Assembly (NCBI RefSeq): GCF_900461105.1
Contig: NZ_UFWZ01000001.1
Location: 3,043,109 to 3,107,108 of the forward strand
Source: Clostridium putrefaciens
GTDB lineage: Bacteria > Bacillota > Clostridia > Clostridiales > Clostridiaceae
Reading direction: 5' to 3'
DNA: 64,000 bases
Shown here: one piece after another, positions 17,868 through 28,680 of the stretch
How positions within the stretch are numbered: position 1 is the first letter of the stretch
How the letters are laid out: each line of letters begins with the position of its first letter
The notes under the pieces: model-generated
Told to the model about the DNA's origin: nothing
Seen by the model: the letters and a program-made list of their open reading frames with translations, nothing else
The model's database searches: none
Program-made: the position numbers and the translations under genes

Positions 17868-20009
17868 TTAACTCCTTTTAAGTTCTGTATTAAATAGTTT
17901 CGCATACAGTCCCTCTGTCGCGACTAATTCTTCGTGAACTCCAAGCTGTGCAATACAACCGTTTTGCAGAACAACAATACGATTAGCATTGAGAACTGTC
18001 GCGAACCTATGCGCTATGACAATTTTTGTGCATTTAAGTCTCGCCAATTCTTCATATACTTGTGATTGTGAAATGTTATCAAGTGATGAAGTCGCTTCGT
18101 CCATTATTAGTAGTTTTGGAGCTTGAAGCAAAACCCTTGCAACTACAATACGTTGCCTTTGACCACCTGAGAGGTTGGCTCCCATTTCTGAAATCATGGT
18201 ATTATAACCCATAGGGAAACTATTTATGAAATTCAAAAATGAAAGTGAGTCACAAAAGGCACGAATTTCGCTGTCAGTACGCTTACATCCAAGTCTGAGG
18301 TTCTCCATTATTGTTCGATTGTGCAAGTATGCCTCTTGTGGAATATAGCTAATAGATTCTCGTAATAAATCAAGATTGTAATCATTATACTCAATGCCAC
18401 CAAAGTATATGTGTCCACTGGTAGGCTCAAATAAGCTACTTATTAGTTTTCCTAAAGTGGTTTTTCCTGACCCGGATAGACCAACAAGAGCAATAGTCTC
18501 ACCATCAGCAATATCTAGAGTGACGTTATTGACAGCCGGAACGCTGTCCGGAGTATACTTGAAAGTGACGTTTTCAATGGTTACTGCCCCAGAAGGCATT
18601 TCAAGCGAAGTGCCATTAGAGCGTTCAATAGGATATTCAAATATATCTTCAGCTAGTTCGATATAACGAACCGCTACAAGACTATCGACTAATACTGAAA
18701 ACACCGAATTGGCAAAAGAGAATAATAGTGATACAACTGATTGAATCGCTATTGATTGTCCAAGTGTAATTATACCCTTTTCCGCCATATACAAACTTAT
18801 AACGAGAATGAAAAGCGGTGAAAACACTTGTATTCCCGACAATGTGGATCCTATTATTCCTTGCTGGATGCGCATTCTGCGACTTACAGCATTCAACACT
18901 TTTTTGAAGCATATCTCCCAGTCATTTATATAAGATTGAACATATCCACCTAACTTTACACTGTTTATTGAAACAATAGCATCTAGTTGTATACTTTGCG
19001 ACTTACTTCCTTCATGTAGTTCTATATCTGTTGCCGAGCTCACAAAAGGTTGAGCAATAATGAGAAATGCTAAAGTAGTCAAAGTAAAAAGTAAGACGAC
19101 AAATCCAAGTAGCGGTGAGGTCCAAAAGACATAGCACAATATTGCAACACCACTTACCAAATCAAGAAAAGCTTGTATAAGTCTTGTTCCTAGTACATCT
19201 TGTATCCTAGTAAGAGAATTAAGTCGATAAACAATTTCTCCTGGGGCACGTACCGTAAAATATTTTGCTGGAAGTGTCAACACTCTCGTAAACGCACCAC
19301 TCAGGAGATGCCAGCTAAATCGATAAATCATCTTTATAGAGACTTGAATTCTTAGAAAAGTAACTCCTATCATAACAATAGTTGCGATGATGAGCGCTCC
19401 AAGTGTCGCTATAAAAGATATAGAGTTATCGAAACCATAGTCAATAAAATGTTGAGTAAGTACTGGCACTGCAAGTGTAATTCCAACTAAAGCAATACTA
19501 GCTAAAGCTACCTTTAAGTAGAGTCCTCTCATCTGAGATGGCCAAATAAACCTTTTCTTCCAACGAGAAAGTCTGCTAATTCGAAGTTTTTCAAAATCCT
19601 TTCTGGGCCTTGCATCAACTATATACCCGCTAAAGTTCTTTATGAACTCTGCTTGAGATATTGTCATCCTTCCTACTGATGGATCCATGATAACTACTTC
19701 TCGTTCGTTATAAGATTCAACACAAATGTAATGGGATTCTTTCCAGTAAGCTATAACTGGAAAGTTAATTATTGTGAAAGCCTTTATATCTTTAATACGA
19801 TAAGTTTTTGCATCTGTTTTAAAATGCGAAAGCAGATCTTTTATTTGTTGCAATCCAAGACCATCTCTGCCAGGTTCTCTAACTTGTCTGAGCTCTGTTA
19901 GTGAAACTTGATAATCATAAGCCTCCAAGATTGTTCTAACACAACATAATCCACACTCAGTTTGAGCTAACTGCAAAGTCGGCTTAAGCCTTCTTTTCCG
20001 TATTGCCAT
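17868..20009 (-). CDS. lanT: Lantibiotic peptidase/ABC exporter LanT
   Basis: This 713-residue AMS-type exporter starts with a C39 peptidase domain: catalytic Cys in QTECGLCC, His in ESHYICVE and Asp in IMDPSVG. Six membrane segments (about residues 160-440) follow, then an ABC ATPase with GLSGSGKTT, LSGGQRQR and LLIMDEATSSLD. It cuts leaders after double-glycine type sites and exports both peptides. The ATG lies two bases after the lanM1 stop with only a weak ribosome site, so coupled translation is likely. That matters because lanM1 contains an early stop. Confidence 0.93.
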   Translation of the reverse strand: MAIRKRRLKPTLQLAQTECGLCCVRTILEAYDYQVSLTELRQVREPGRDGLGLQQIKDLLSHFKTDAKTYRIKDIKAFTIINFPVIAYWKESHYICVESYNEREVVIMDPSVGRMTISQAEFIKNFSGYIVDARPRKDFEKLRISRLSRWKKRFIWPSQMRGLYLKVALASIALVGITLAVPVLTQHFIDYGFDNSISFIATLGALIIATIVMIGVTFLRIQVSIKMIYRFSWHLLSGAFTRVLTLPAKYFTVRAPGEIVYRLNSLTRIQDVLGTRLIQAFLDLVSGVAILCYVFWTSPLLGFVVLLFTLTTLAFLIIAQPFVSSATDIELHEGSKSQSIQLDAIVSINSVKLGGYVQSYINDWEICFKKVLNAVSRRMRIQQGIIGSTLSGIQVFSPLFILVISLYMAEKGIITLGQSIAIQSVVSLLFSFANSVFSVLVDSLVAVRYIELAEDIFEYPIERSNGTSLEMPSGAVTIENVTFKYTPDSVPAVNNVTLDIADGETIALVGLSGSGKTTLGKLISSLFEPTSGHIYFGGIEYNDYNLDLLRESISYIPQEAYLHNRTIMENLRLGCKRTDSEIRAFCDSLSFLNFINSFPMGYNTMISEMGANLSGGQRQRIVVARVLLQAPKLLIMDEATSSLDNISQSQVYEELARLKCTKIVIAHRFATVLNANRIVVLQNGCIAQLGVHEELVATEGLYAKLFNTELKRS

Positions 20010-20011
20010 AA

Positions 20012-20782
20012 TTAATTACCTAGAGTTAGGGGGGAAGCTTTAATTGTCGGATCAAGAGATCGGCAAAGATGCAACAAAGCACCAGCTTTCCCAGCCATCA
20101 ATCCGGGGCTTAACGGATAACGGCCTTTTCCATTTTTGAAGTAGTTAAAAATGTATTCCGGAGAACAAAAATTAGTATCCAGTTTGGATAGAATTTCAGA
20201 TGTTTGATTTGGAAAAGATTGTCCCACATACTGAAGTGCTTCAACTATTCCTAAGCTGCCATGGCAGATAATTGGGATACAAGAAAGCGGAATTAGTTTA
20301 AGCTGATTTATTAAATTTATTACGGATTCCTGAGGTAGACAATTGGCTTTGTAAGCTTCATAATATGCTATTAGCAAACCCGATAAGCCATTACACCAAG
20401 AAGATGATACTTTATTGATGCCTCCACAGTATATCTGTATGAATCCATCATCATTAGTGTATTTATTCCTGATAATCGAATCAATCTCTAAAATTAGCTC
20501 CTCAATTTCTCTGGAAGTCTGTCTTTGAGCGATCGAGGCAAAAAACCACAGCATATGAGCAAATCCATGAGCCAATCCTGATGTTGTCTTAAAGTTATTA
20601 GAATTGATTTTTGTATATGCTAATGAAACACACTGATTAATGGCATCTTGGTCTAATATCCAATCCTTTTGTGTGCGATATCTCATAATGATTGAAGCGC
20701 TTGGTCCCATAATCATGTCAAAAAACTCTGTATCCTTCACTGTCAAAGGGTTAGGTAATAATGACCAAGAATTAACAGCCAC
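20012..20782 (-). CDS. lanM1: LanM1 C-terminal part: LanC-like cyclase domain after the internal stop
   Basis: This is the same reading frame as the LanM1 dehydratase part, resuming right after a TGA (20786-20788). It is open for 256 codons if started at the GTG at 20782 (TGA-GAA-GTG). It holds the cyclase zinc ligands: Cys in SSWCNGLSG and Cys-His in ICHGSLG, at positions 850, 893 and 894 of the uninterrupted protein, plus LAHG. The domain itself looks undamaged. Reinitiation at the GTG could yield a separate cyclase, although no good ribosome binding site precedes it. Otherwise it is untranslated. Confidence 0.8.
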   Translation of the reverse strand: MAVNSWSLLPNPLTVKDTEFFDMIMGPSASIIMRYRTQKDWILDQDAINQCVSLAYTKINSNNFKTTSGLAHGFAHMLWFFASIAQRQTSREIEELILEIDSIIRNKYTNDDGFIQIYCGGINKVSSSWCNGLSGLLIAYYEAYKANCLPQESVINLINQLKLIPLSCIPIICHGSLGIVEALQYVGQSFPNQTSEILSKLDTNFCSPEYIFNYFKNGKGRYPLSPGLMAGKAGALLHLCRSLDPTIKASPLTLGN

Positions 20783-20785
20783 TTC

Positions 20786-22942
20786 TCACCATCGTTTGTT
20801 CCCTGTTAAGTCGCTTGCTGCACATAATGCCCATAGTAATCCTGAAACACCAGAAAATGCGCCAATTCCTGACATAAGAACATTGCGAAGTTCAAATGTT
20901 TTTGATTCAAGTATTTGTACTGACCTTTCAAATACTTCGGAAGCTACTTCTATTGCCTTTTCATCGGATAAAACTCTACCTGCTGCCGCCAATGCAAGAG
21001 CAGACCCAACCCTACCAGCATACAGATCGTACCCTAAGACACCAGGTGTCCAACCTGAATTCCCAAAACGCACAACCGGTCCTATCCAGGTTTTCGGCAA
21101 ATGATTATACCGGTCATCAAAAATTGACTCAATCAATGAGTTTGAAAACCACCTAATTATTTCTTTTAGATTAGAAGTCTGTGTGTTATTGAGTGTACTC
21201 AAATCTTCCATTTGAAAATTTTTAGATTCAACAGCACTCATTTCTTCAAAATCTAGCTTACCCTCAGCATGTGGATCTTCCAATTTGGCTAAGAAAGCTA
21301 GTCGTATTAACTCAATTTGTCTAGTCAAATCTCTTTCGATTAGGCGTTCCATCTTCGAAAGGAACTCTGATTTGGGGCTTAATGCAACTTTAGAGATAAT
21401 TTTATCTTCGCTAAATAATTCCGTACTATCAAACCTTATGGAGAAATATGGTACATCTCCATTCCATAGCTGTCTACATTCGGATATAGTTATATTTGGA
21501 TCACTTGATGTACCCAATATTCCAATACGCGTCAATAAAGCATGTGCAATATCTATGTTTTTTGAGGGTTCCGCATCAACTAAACATCTCAAAAGTTGTT
21601 CATATCTATATGTCATATTATGTATATATCGAAGTTTCACATTACGGAAGGATTCAAGCACTGCCTTGACAAACCTATCTTTTTGTCTAAACATTTGCTT
21701 AAATAAATCAGCAAAACCATCAACTATTTGGTCACATCTCGAATATACAAAAGACTCTAATTCCTTGTCTCTCGATAGCTTGTTATCAATGTTCTGCTTC
21801 TTCCATACGACTTTGATGTTTGAGGAAAAACCATCAATAATATTAAAAATCTTGAAAGGGATCTCACTGTTTTCATCACGGGTACCAGTGAAACCAACAT
21901 CTACTGAGCCACTATTTGTTTTTGAGCTTAAGATTATTGGGAGTACGCCTGTACCGTAGACTGATGTTTCTAAAGCACGATAGGCGCTCTTTTTTGACTC
22001 GGGAATTCCCTTACGAACACGTGGGGGATGAAATAAAGTTTCAAGGTCTATGGGCAACGGACCTTCATTTGTCCATAATATATTGCTACAATGCATATCT
22101 GTAGCATTTAGAAAATACATTAAACACGCCAATCTACCAGCCTGAAACATATCGCACTCCTTATTTTCACTCTCAATAAATGACGTAAAGCCATAGTTGC
22201 CATAATCAATAACTCTTAGTGAGAGCATTTTGGGATGAATAAAACTGTTAAGTTCATGGACAAGATTTGCATACGCAAGCTCGCCCGAAACCGAACGTGG
22301 CTTTAAAACCACTTTTTTACCACATTCGAAGGTAATAATTGTTACAGCAGATCCATTGTTATGTGTGTCTCCATCTGCCTTCATCGAAACAATAAGGCTG
22401 GCATGCGATATGTCGAATTCCGCCTCTAATTCCGAACGATGTTCTTGCGTCAATCTTACAGCATCTTTGATTGCATTCATTTTATTCTTCAATAAATTGT
22501 TGCATCTTCCCCAAGCAACTGCATAAGTACTTGAGAATTCTCTAAACCCCGAACTCATTAACTCATGAGTATAGTACTTATAAATATCTCCTGGACTTCC
22601 ATAATGCCCTGGTATTGTCTTAATGTGTTCAGCAAAACACCTTATTAAATATGAAAATGCTAGTTGCGAGAGAAGCTCGCAACTATCTTTTCTGAAGGCT
22701 TGTAAGTCAAGAATGTATTTGTTAAGCTCAGTATTCCAGACGCTATCCCATATATTTCTCGCAATTATCATGCAAGGATTGTGATATGGATACAATTCTT
22801 GATTTTCGTTGAGTTCTGCATTCTTTATATAGTCTGAACAATACACGGGTAAACAACTTACACTATCTAGAAGTGGGGTAATATATTCCTCAAAATCCGA
22901 ATGCATAAGTTCAGGATAAAGTTTCTTCATGTATGTGATCAT
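20786..22942 (-). CDS. lanM1: LanM1 N-terminal part: dehydratase domain and start of cyclase, ends at in-frame TGA (presumed A1-specific)
   Basis: These 718 codons encode a LanM dehydratase domain (KKVVLKPRSVSGE; NATDMHCSNILW; LPIDLETLFHPP) and the first helices of the cyclase (GVSGLLWALCAASD). They then end at TGA directly after LTGNKRW. The frame continues without a shift into the cyclase part, so the intact gene would be 20012-22942, about 976 residues. Position next to lanA1 and lanA2, before lanT, matches ltnM1, which modifies A1. The ATG at 22942 has GGAGG upstream; upstream in-frame codons to 23014 overlap lanA2. Confidence 0.88.
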   Translation of the reverse strand: MITYMKKLYPELMHSDFEEYITPLLDSVSCLPVYCSDYIKNAELNENQELYPYHNPCMIIARNIWDSVWNTELNKYILDLQAFRKDSCELLSQLAFSYLIRCFAEHIKTIPGHYGSPGDIYKYYTHELMSSGFREFSSTYAVAWGRCNNLLKNKMNAIKDAVRLTQEHRSELEAEFDISHASLIVSMKADGDTHNNGSAVTIITFECGKKVVLKPRSVSGELAYANLVHELNSFIHPKMLSLRVIDYGNYGFTSFIESENKECDMFQAGRLACLMYFLNATDMHCSNILWTNEGPLPIDLETLFHPPRVRKGIPESKKSAYRALETSVYGTGVLPIILSSKTNSGSVDVGFTGTRDENSEIPFKIFNIIDGFSSNIKVVWKKQNIDNKLSRDKELESFVYSRCDQIVDGFADLFKQMFRQKDRFVKAVLESFRNVKLRYIHNMTYRYEQLLRCLVDAEPSKNIDIAHALLTRIGILGTSSDPNITISECRQLWNGDVPYFSIRFDSTELFSEDKIISKVALSPKSEFLSKMERLIERDLTRQIELIRLAFLAKLEDPHAEGKLDFEEMSAVESKNFQMEDLSTLNNTQTSNLKEIIRWFSNSLIESIFDDRYNHLPKTWIGPVVRFGNSGWTPGVLGYDLYAGRVGSALALAAAGRVLSDEKAIEVASEVFERSVQILESKTFELRNVLMSGIGAFSGVSGLLWALCAASDLTGNKRW

Positions 22943-22958
22943 AATAATCCTCCACTTT

Positions 22959-23135
22959 CTAACAAGCTCTCGTGCAAACAGTTGATGGACATGTATTATT
23001 TGAAATATATGCACTTATTACTGAAAGGACGACAAGTGGAGTTCCGCCACCAGCAACTTCATCATTTGTCAGTTCAATCATATCTGATTCCAAATATTTC
23101 CCAAGTTCAAGTTCATTTTCATTATCCATTTTCAT
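22959..23135 (-). CDS. lanA2: Two-peptide lantibiotic beta precursor (lacticin 3147 A2-like)
   Basis: This 58-residue precursor has an acidic leader (LELGKYLESDMIELTNDEVAGG) ending in a double glycine, then a core of about 28 residues. The core ends ISAYISNNTCPSTVCTRAC, very close to the end of mature lacticin 3147 A2. Cys49, Cys54 and Cys58 can form the three C-terminal rings with Thr48/Ser45, Ser51/Thr52 and Thr55. Ser38 and Ser41 align with the two LtnA2 serines converted to D-alanine. The ATG at 23135 follows AGGAGGTAAG. It is cut after Gly30, or after Gly31 if trimmed. Confidence 0.95.
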   Translation of the reverse strand: MKMDNENELELGKYLESDMIELTNDEVAGGGTPLVVLSVISAYISNNTCPSTVCTRAC

Positions 23136-23165
23136 TTTTCTTACCTCCTAATATTCACTAATTGA

Positions 23166-23351
23166 TTACTTACACCATGCCATGCATTCATGACTAATAC
23201 TACACCAACCACCATCATTTCCCCAATAGTCGCTGAGGGAAAATGTATTTGTGGTACATGCACCAAATACATCATCATCGAATGATTGGTCTTGTACTTC
23301 TTCAAGCCAAGTGACTTGCTCTGCTTGTACTACATCTTGACTGTTCTTCAT
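23166..23351 (-). CDS. lanA1: Two-peptide lantibiotic alpha precursor (lacticin 3147 A1-like)
   Basis: This 61-residue precursor has a leader ending DDDVFGA, then a 30-residue core beginning CTTNTFSLSDYWGNDGGW and ending HECMAWCK. The core differs from lacticin 3147 A1 at only a handful of positions and keeps all four cysteines (Cys32, 50, 56, 60) and the lipid II-binding CxxxxxECMAWC ring region. The ATG at 23351 is preferred because AAAGGTGG lies just upstream; the ATG at 23372 precedes that site. It is the first gene of the lantibiotic operon. Confidence 0.96.
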   Translation of the reverse strand: MKNSQDVVQAEQVTWLEEVQDQSFDDDVFGACTTNTFSLSDYWGNDGGWCSISHECMAWCK

Positions 23352-23531
23352 TTTATACCATCCACCTTTCATTTATATAATTTCTCGAAATCTTTAAGCC
23401 TTGTTTTTACTGGCTTCTAGATTTCTTTTTATAAACCCCCCCTTTTTACCAATAACACTTGATAAAGTATTCGAAAAATGCGGCGCTGCGCGCTCTTATT
23501 TATAATATATTTTTGGATAGGAGGAGATTCT

Positions 23532-23741
23532 ATGCAACTTGTTAATACTGCTTGTCCCATCTCTTAAAACTTTGTTGTTACTAATCTTCGCAAATATTAT
23601 CCGAATCCTAATGTGATCGCTCACCCTACTTGGGATATCATCGACCACTTCTGGAACCTTGATCTTTCTTATACCGATGCTCGGTTAAGAAACAAATATT
23701 GTTTTTATGGCTTTAAGCTAAAATTTCAATATAAAGAATAA
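23532..23741 (+). pseudogene. Transposase N-terminal remnant with in-frame stop
   Basis: An ATG at 23532 with GGAGGAGA upstream opens a frame reading MQLVNTACPIS, then TAA at 23565-23567, then NFVVTNLRKYYPNPN and HPTWDIIDHFWNLDLSYTDA. It ends at TAA 23739-23741. The wording is that of a clostridial transposase N terminus. The catalytic part is gone. It points away from the lantibiotic operon and marks the upstream edge of that unit. Confidence 0.6.
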
Positions 23742-23857
23742 TCTAACAATATCATAACGCAACTTTACATAAATGTCAATTATTTTCATATGGTTTTTTT
23801 ACAAATATCGGATACAGCCGCATAGCCATCAAGCTAAGAGAATTCTATAAAAATAAA

Positions 23858-23917
23858 GCCCCCCATTTGTAAAAATATTACAGTTTGAAAGATAATAAAA
23901 ACACATCAATGGGGGGG
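23858..23917. repeat. Inverted repeat, probably an insertion-sequence end
   Basis: GCCCCCCATT (23858-23867) pairs with AATGGGGGG at 23908-23916 across 40 bases. It lies between two transposase remnants. It may be a terminal repeat pair left by deletion of the element's interior, or a weak hairpin. Confidence 0.35.
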
Positions 23918-23985
23918 AACTTACAAATGCAGGTTATTGAATAACTAATTTTTCCAGATATCCTATCTAGAAAATATCTTTTAAA

Positions 23986-24735
23986 TTATACATTCCAAGG
24001 ATATTTTCTAGTCTTTATTCCTTGCTGTTTTTTATTAAATTCATCTATTAAATATAATAATAAGACCCATTTGATGTAGCGTTCATATCGAATTTTACCA
24101 TAAAGTCGTGGGTTTTCTAAGTTATATAATCCTTTTAAAACAGAAAATAATTGCTCTATTTTTAATCTGTTTTTATATAATCTTATTTCTATTGGGGATT
24201 GAATAAATAAAGCATTTTCATATCTAACATCAACAAATGACTCAATATTTTTAGATCTACGCATATTTACATCAGTTAATAAATTTATATCTATTTCATT
24301 AACAATGCCAAACCACTTTTTATCATCATAAGCGGCATCTGCAATTATTAAAAATGAATTATACGTTTTAGATTCATATAATAAATCCAAAACTTGATTA
24401 TCATAAACATTAGCTGTTGTTAAATCAAAAACTAAAGGCATTATAATATCGGTAATTGTTGCAATACAGTGTAATTTATAACCTTTGTAGTAGCAAAGGC
24501 GAGTAACCTTGCCGTATTTAGCTTCGCTATCATATTTTGAACTTATTAAAGCAGTTCCATCTATTGCACATAATCTAGTTTCAGGATTGATAAGTTCAAC
24601 AAACATAGCATAAATGCCATAATATATATGTTTTTCTAGACATTTAGCTCTTAATGAAAAAGTAGAATAATCTGGTAACTGCTTAAGATTTATTATAGAT
24701 TGAAATACATAATCTTGTTTTATGATTGATTCCAT
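23986..24735 (-). pseudogene. DDE transposase (IS4/IS5-like), N-terminally truncated
   Basis: About 249 residues read ESIIKQDYVFQSIINLKQ, then the first catalytic Asp in CAIDGTALISSKYD, a second in LIIADAAYDD and a Glu-containing helix (YKNRLKIEQLFSVLKGLYN) near the end. This is a DDE_Tnp_1-type transposase. The frame reaches further upstream, but those codons are antisense to the neighbouring IS66 remnant. There is no ribosome site before the Met at 24735. The N terminus was therefore lost at the junction near 24735. Confidence 0.7.
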
Positions 24736-25625
24736 ATAAACGTGGTACCGAATTACTTTCCGATATGTTTGGCATAAATTTAAGCCAAGGCACAATGATT
24801 AATTTTAATGATTACTGCCATGAAAATTTGAAATCTGTTGAAGAAAATATAAAAAACTCAATAATTAATTCTCAAGGTGCTATACACTTTGATGAAACAG
24901 GAATATCTATAGATAAAAAGCGTCAATGGTTACATGTTGCTTCAAATAATAAATATACTTATTATGAAGCACATCAAGAACGTGGCAAAGAGGCTGTTGA
25001 TGCTATAAATATTCTATCTAACTTTAATGGAACCGCAGTCCATGATTGCTGGAAAACATACCACCAATACTCTAATTGTGACCATGCTTTATGCAATGCT
25101 CATATATTAAGAGAATTAAATGGTAGATCTGAGTTAGAAAAACAAAAGTGGGCAGAACCAATGAAAAACCTATTAATATAAATAAAAAAAGAAGTAGATT
25201 TATCTTGGAATACAGCCAATGCTTTAACCTTAGATAAAATCGAAGCCTTTGAAAATAGATATGCTCAAATATTAGAAGATGGATTCAATGAAGATTATAT
25301 TATAAATATAGAATCATACTCCGAAAAGAAAGCAAAGAAAAGCACTAGACTTAATTTATTAAATAGATTAAGCGGCTACAAAAATCAAATACTTGCTTTT
25401 ATGTATGACTTTGATATACCTTTTGATAATAATCTTGCAGAACGTGATTTGCGAATGACTAAGGTTAAACAAAAAATCTCTGGTACATTTAGGAGTAAAG
25501 ATGGTGCAAAAGCATTTACTAGAATTCGTGGATATGTATCCACTATTCGAAAGAATAGCTTAAATACTTTAACTTGTATAAAATCAGTGTTTACTTCAAA
25601 TATCATTGATCCGACCTTAGTATAA
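24735..25625 (+). pseudogene. IS66-family transposase (TnpC) remnant with in-frame stop
   Basis: One plus-strand frame carries the IS66 transposase from its middle: YKRGTELLSDMFGINLSQGT, IHFDETGI (Asp), AVHDCWKTYH (Asp), a TAA at 25179-25181, then LNRLSGYKNQILAFMYD and the hallmark NNLAERDLRMTKVKQKISG (Glu). Both halves are in the same frame, so a single nonsense mutation separates them. The N-terminal half and the accessory genes tnpA and tnpB are absent. Confidence 0.82.
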
Positions 25626-25706
25626 CTAATATATCTTTAAGGATATTAGTTGAGTTGATACCCTTATTTGTCATACCTAAAATTATACTTATTAAAAATT
25701 AAATTG

Positions 25707-26141
25707 CTACAGCTGAATAGTTACCTTGTATTCAACTTCACCTAGTTCTTGAAGTTTTGTGACAAATTGAGAAAATGGATTATCAATAATATTTATAAGT
25801 CTTTTTGTTCTAAACCTAGCTATGGTATTATGGCCCTGAATTAACCACATAAAGTTAATATCCCTTTGACATGCTTTCTCTATTTTTCTACTGGGATAAA
25901 TATTGTTCATGTATGCATAAACTAATATTTTAAAAAGATTTTTAGGTAAAACTTCTTGATTTCTCCCTTTCTGAAAGTACGCCTTCATCAATATTGTGTA
26001 GTCTAATTCCTCCATTATTTGGCTTAGAAGTCTTACTGAATCATCTTCAGGAATTAAAATCCCTGTTTCTATTGGAAAAATCAATTGATAATTCTCGTAA
26101 TTATTGTTATAACTTTTATGTGTTAATTTGTTTTTTTTCAT
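25707..26141 (-). pseudogene. IS1182-family transposase remnant (second copy, diverged)
   Basis: A frame of about 144 codons begins MKKNKLTHKSYNNNYENY and contains IPEDDSVRLLSQIMEELDY, YAYMNNIYPSRKIEKACQRD and HNTIARFRTKRL. This is the IS1182 N-terminal region, as in the copy at 10054. A few residues are deleted before HNTIARFR, and the catalytic C-terminal half is missing after about 25720. The two IS1182 remnants bracket the accessory island in opposite orientation. Confidence 0.75.
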
Positions 26142-26163
26142 AAGTAAATTATACACTAAAAAG

Positions 26164-26195
26164 GACTGTCTCAAACTTTTTATTTTGAGACAGCC
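26164..26195. terminator. Bidirectional terminator/IS-end hairpin downstream of glpF
   Basis: GACTGTCTCAAA pairs with TTTGAGACAGCC across a short AT loop, with T-rich sequence on both sides. The GGCTGTCTC arms are typical of IS1182 ends, like the hairpin at 9961. It probably terminates glpKF transcripts on the minus strand. Confidence 0.6.
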
Positions 26196-26215
26196 CCTTT
26201 TAAACAGTAATAATA

Positions 26216-26920
26216 TTAAAATATTATATTAAAGAAAAATGCTGCGATGATTCCTCCAATTATAGGTCCTACAACTGGTATCCAAGCATATCCCCAGTCT
26301 GAATCACCCTTACCTTTTATAGGTAATATCGCATGTGCTATACGTGGTCCAAGATCTCTTGCTGGGTTAATAGCATAACCTGTTGGCCCTCCTAATGATA
26401 ATCCTGCAGCAAAAACTATAAGTCCAACAATTAAAGGTGCAAGTCCATCTACCATCTTAGTATTTGCGATTCCAAGTATAGCAAATACTAAAAAGAATGT
26501 TCCTATAATTTCAGTTACTAAGTTAGCTTTAGTGTTACGAACAGCTGGTCCTGTAGAGAATACCGCAAGCTTTCCAGCCTTATCATCAGTAATTTCCCAG
26601 TGTGGAAGGTAAGCAAGCCATACTAAAATTGCTCCAATAAACGCTCCAATTATTTGAGCTATTATATACATTGGAACCTCTGACCAAGCAAATTTCCCTA
26701 TGGATGCAAGTCCAATAGTTACTGCTGGGTTAAAGTGTGCTCCGCTTGTAGGTCCAAATATATATACTGGGATAGCAACAGCTAATGCCCAGCCCGTTGC
26801 TATTACAATCCATCCTGAACTCTCACCTTTTGACTTTTTAAGCACAGTATTCGCAACAACCCCATCACCTAGTAAAATTAAGATCATAGTCCCCAATAAT
26901 TCAGCCATAAATGTCGACAT
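26216..26920 (-). CDS. glpF: Glycerol uptake facilitator (aquaglyceroporin)
   Basis: This 234-residue MIP-family channel has six membrane helices and the two half-helix signature motifs: NPA in GAHFNPAVTIG (near residue 70) and NPAR in GYAINPARDLGPR (near residue 185). The Asp after the second NPA motif (NPARD) is the glycerol-facilitator type rather than the water-specific type. It lies 66 bases downstream of glpK in the same direction and completes a two-gene glycerol uptake and phosphorylation unit. ATG 26920 follows a GGGGGAT site. Confidence 0.94.
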   Translation of the reverse strand: MSTFMAELLGTMILILLGDGVVANTVLKKSKGESSGWIVIATGWALAVAIPVYIFGPTSGAHFNPAVTIGLASIGKFAWSEVPMYIIAQIIGAFIGAILVWLAYLPHWEITDDKAGKLAVFSTGPAVRNTKANLVTEIIGTFFLVFAILGIANTKMVDGLAPLIVGLIVFAAGLSLGGPTGYAINPARDLGPRIAHAILPIKGKGDSDWGYAWIPVVGPIIGGIIAAFFFNIIF

Positions 26921-26986
26921 TTAAATATCCCCCTTTTAAGATTATTTATTTTGTCTTATGGAAAAATCCTTTTTAATTAAGTCTTA

Positions 26987-28525
<1,539 letters not shown>

Positions 28526-28680
28526 CTACTAAAACAAAGGTTGTCTTTATTTTAAACGGCTCATATTCTCTGCCTTAAATATTTTGTTCTTCTTTATATT
28601 CTACTGTAAACCTTTGCAAATTTCAATAGTTTTCTATTCAGTTTTTAATATATTTAGATAACTTGTACTTTAAATTAATA

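Noticed and set aside
20786..20788. Reading the lanM1 TGA as a recoded codon (tryptophan or selenocysteine)
   Set aside because: Other genes in the window use TGA as a normal stop (for example metN). No SECIS-like hairpin is evident just after it, and a cyclase does not need Sec at this place.
20640..21959. Several plus-strand open frames opposite lanM1, up to 224 codons
   Set aside because: They are antisense shadows of a well-supported LanM gene, with no ribosome sites or recognisable domains.
23476..23494. GC-rich GCGGCGCTGCGCGC stretch upstream of lanA1 as an operator
   Set aside because: It abuts a transposase remnant and looks like part of that element's end. It is too far from lanA1 and lacks a defined promoter context.
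9961..26195. Plasmid or integrative conjugative element carrying the lantibiotic genes
   Set aside because: No integrase, relaxase, replication or conjugation genes and no tRNA attachment site are visible; only transposase remnants are present.
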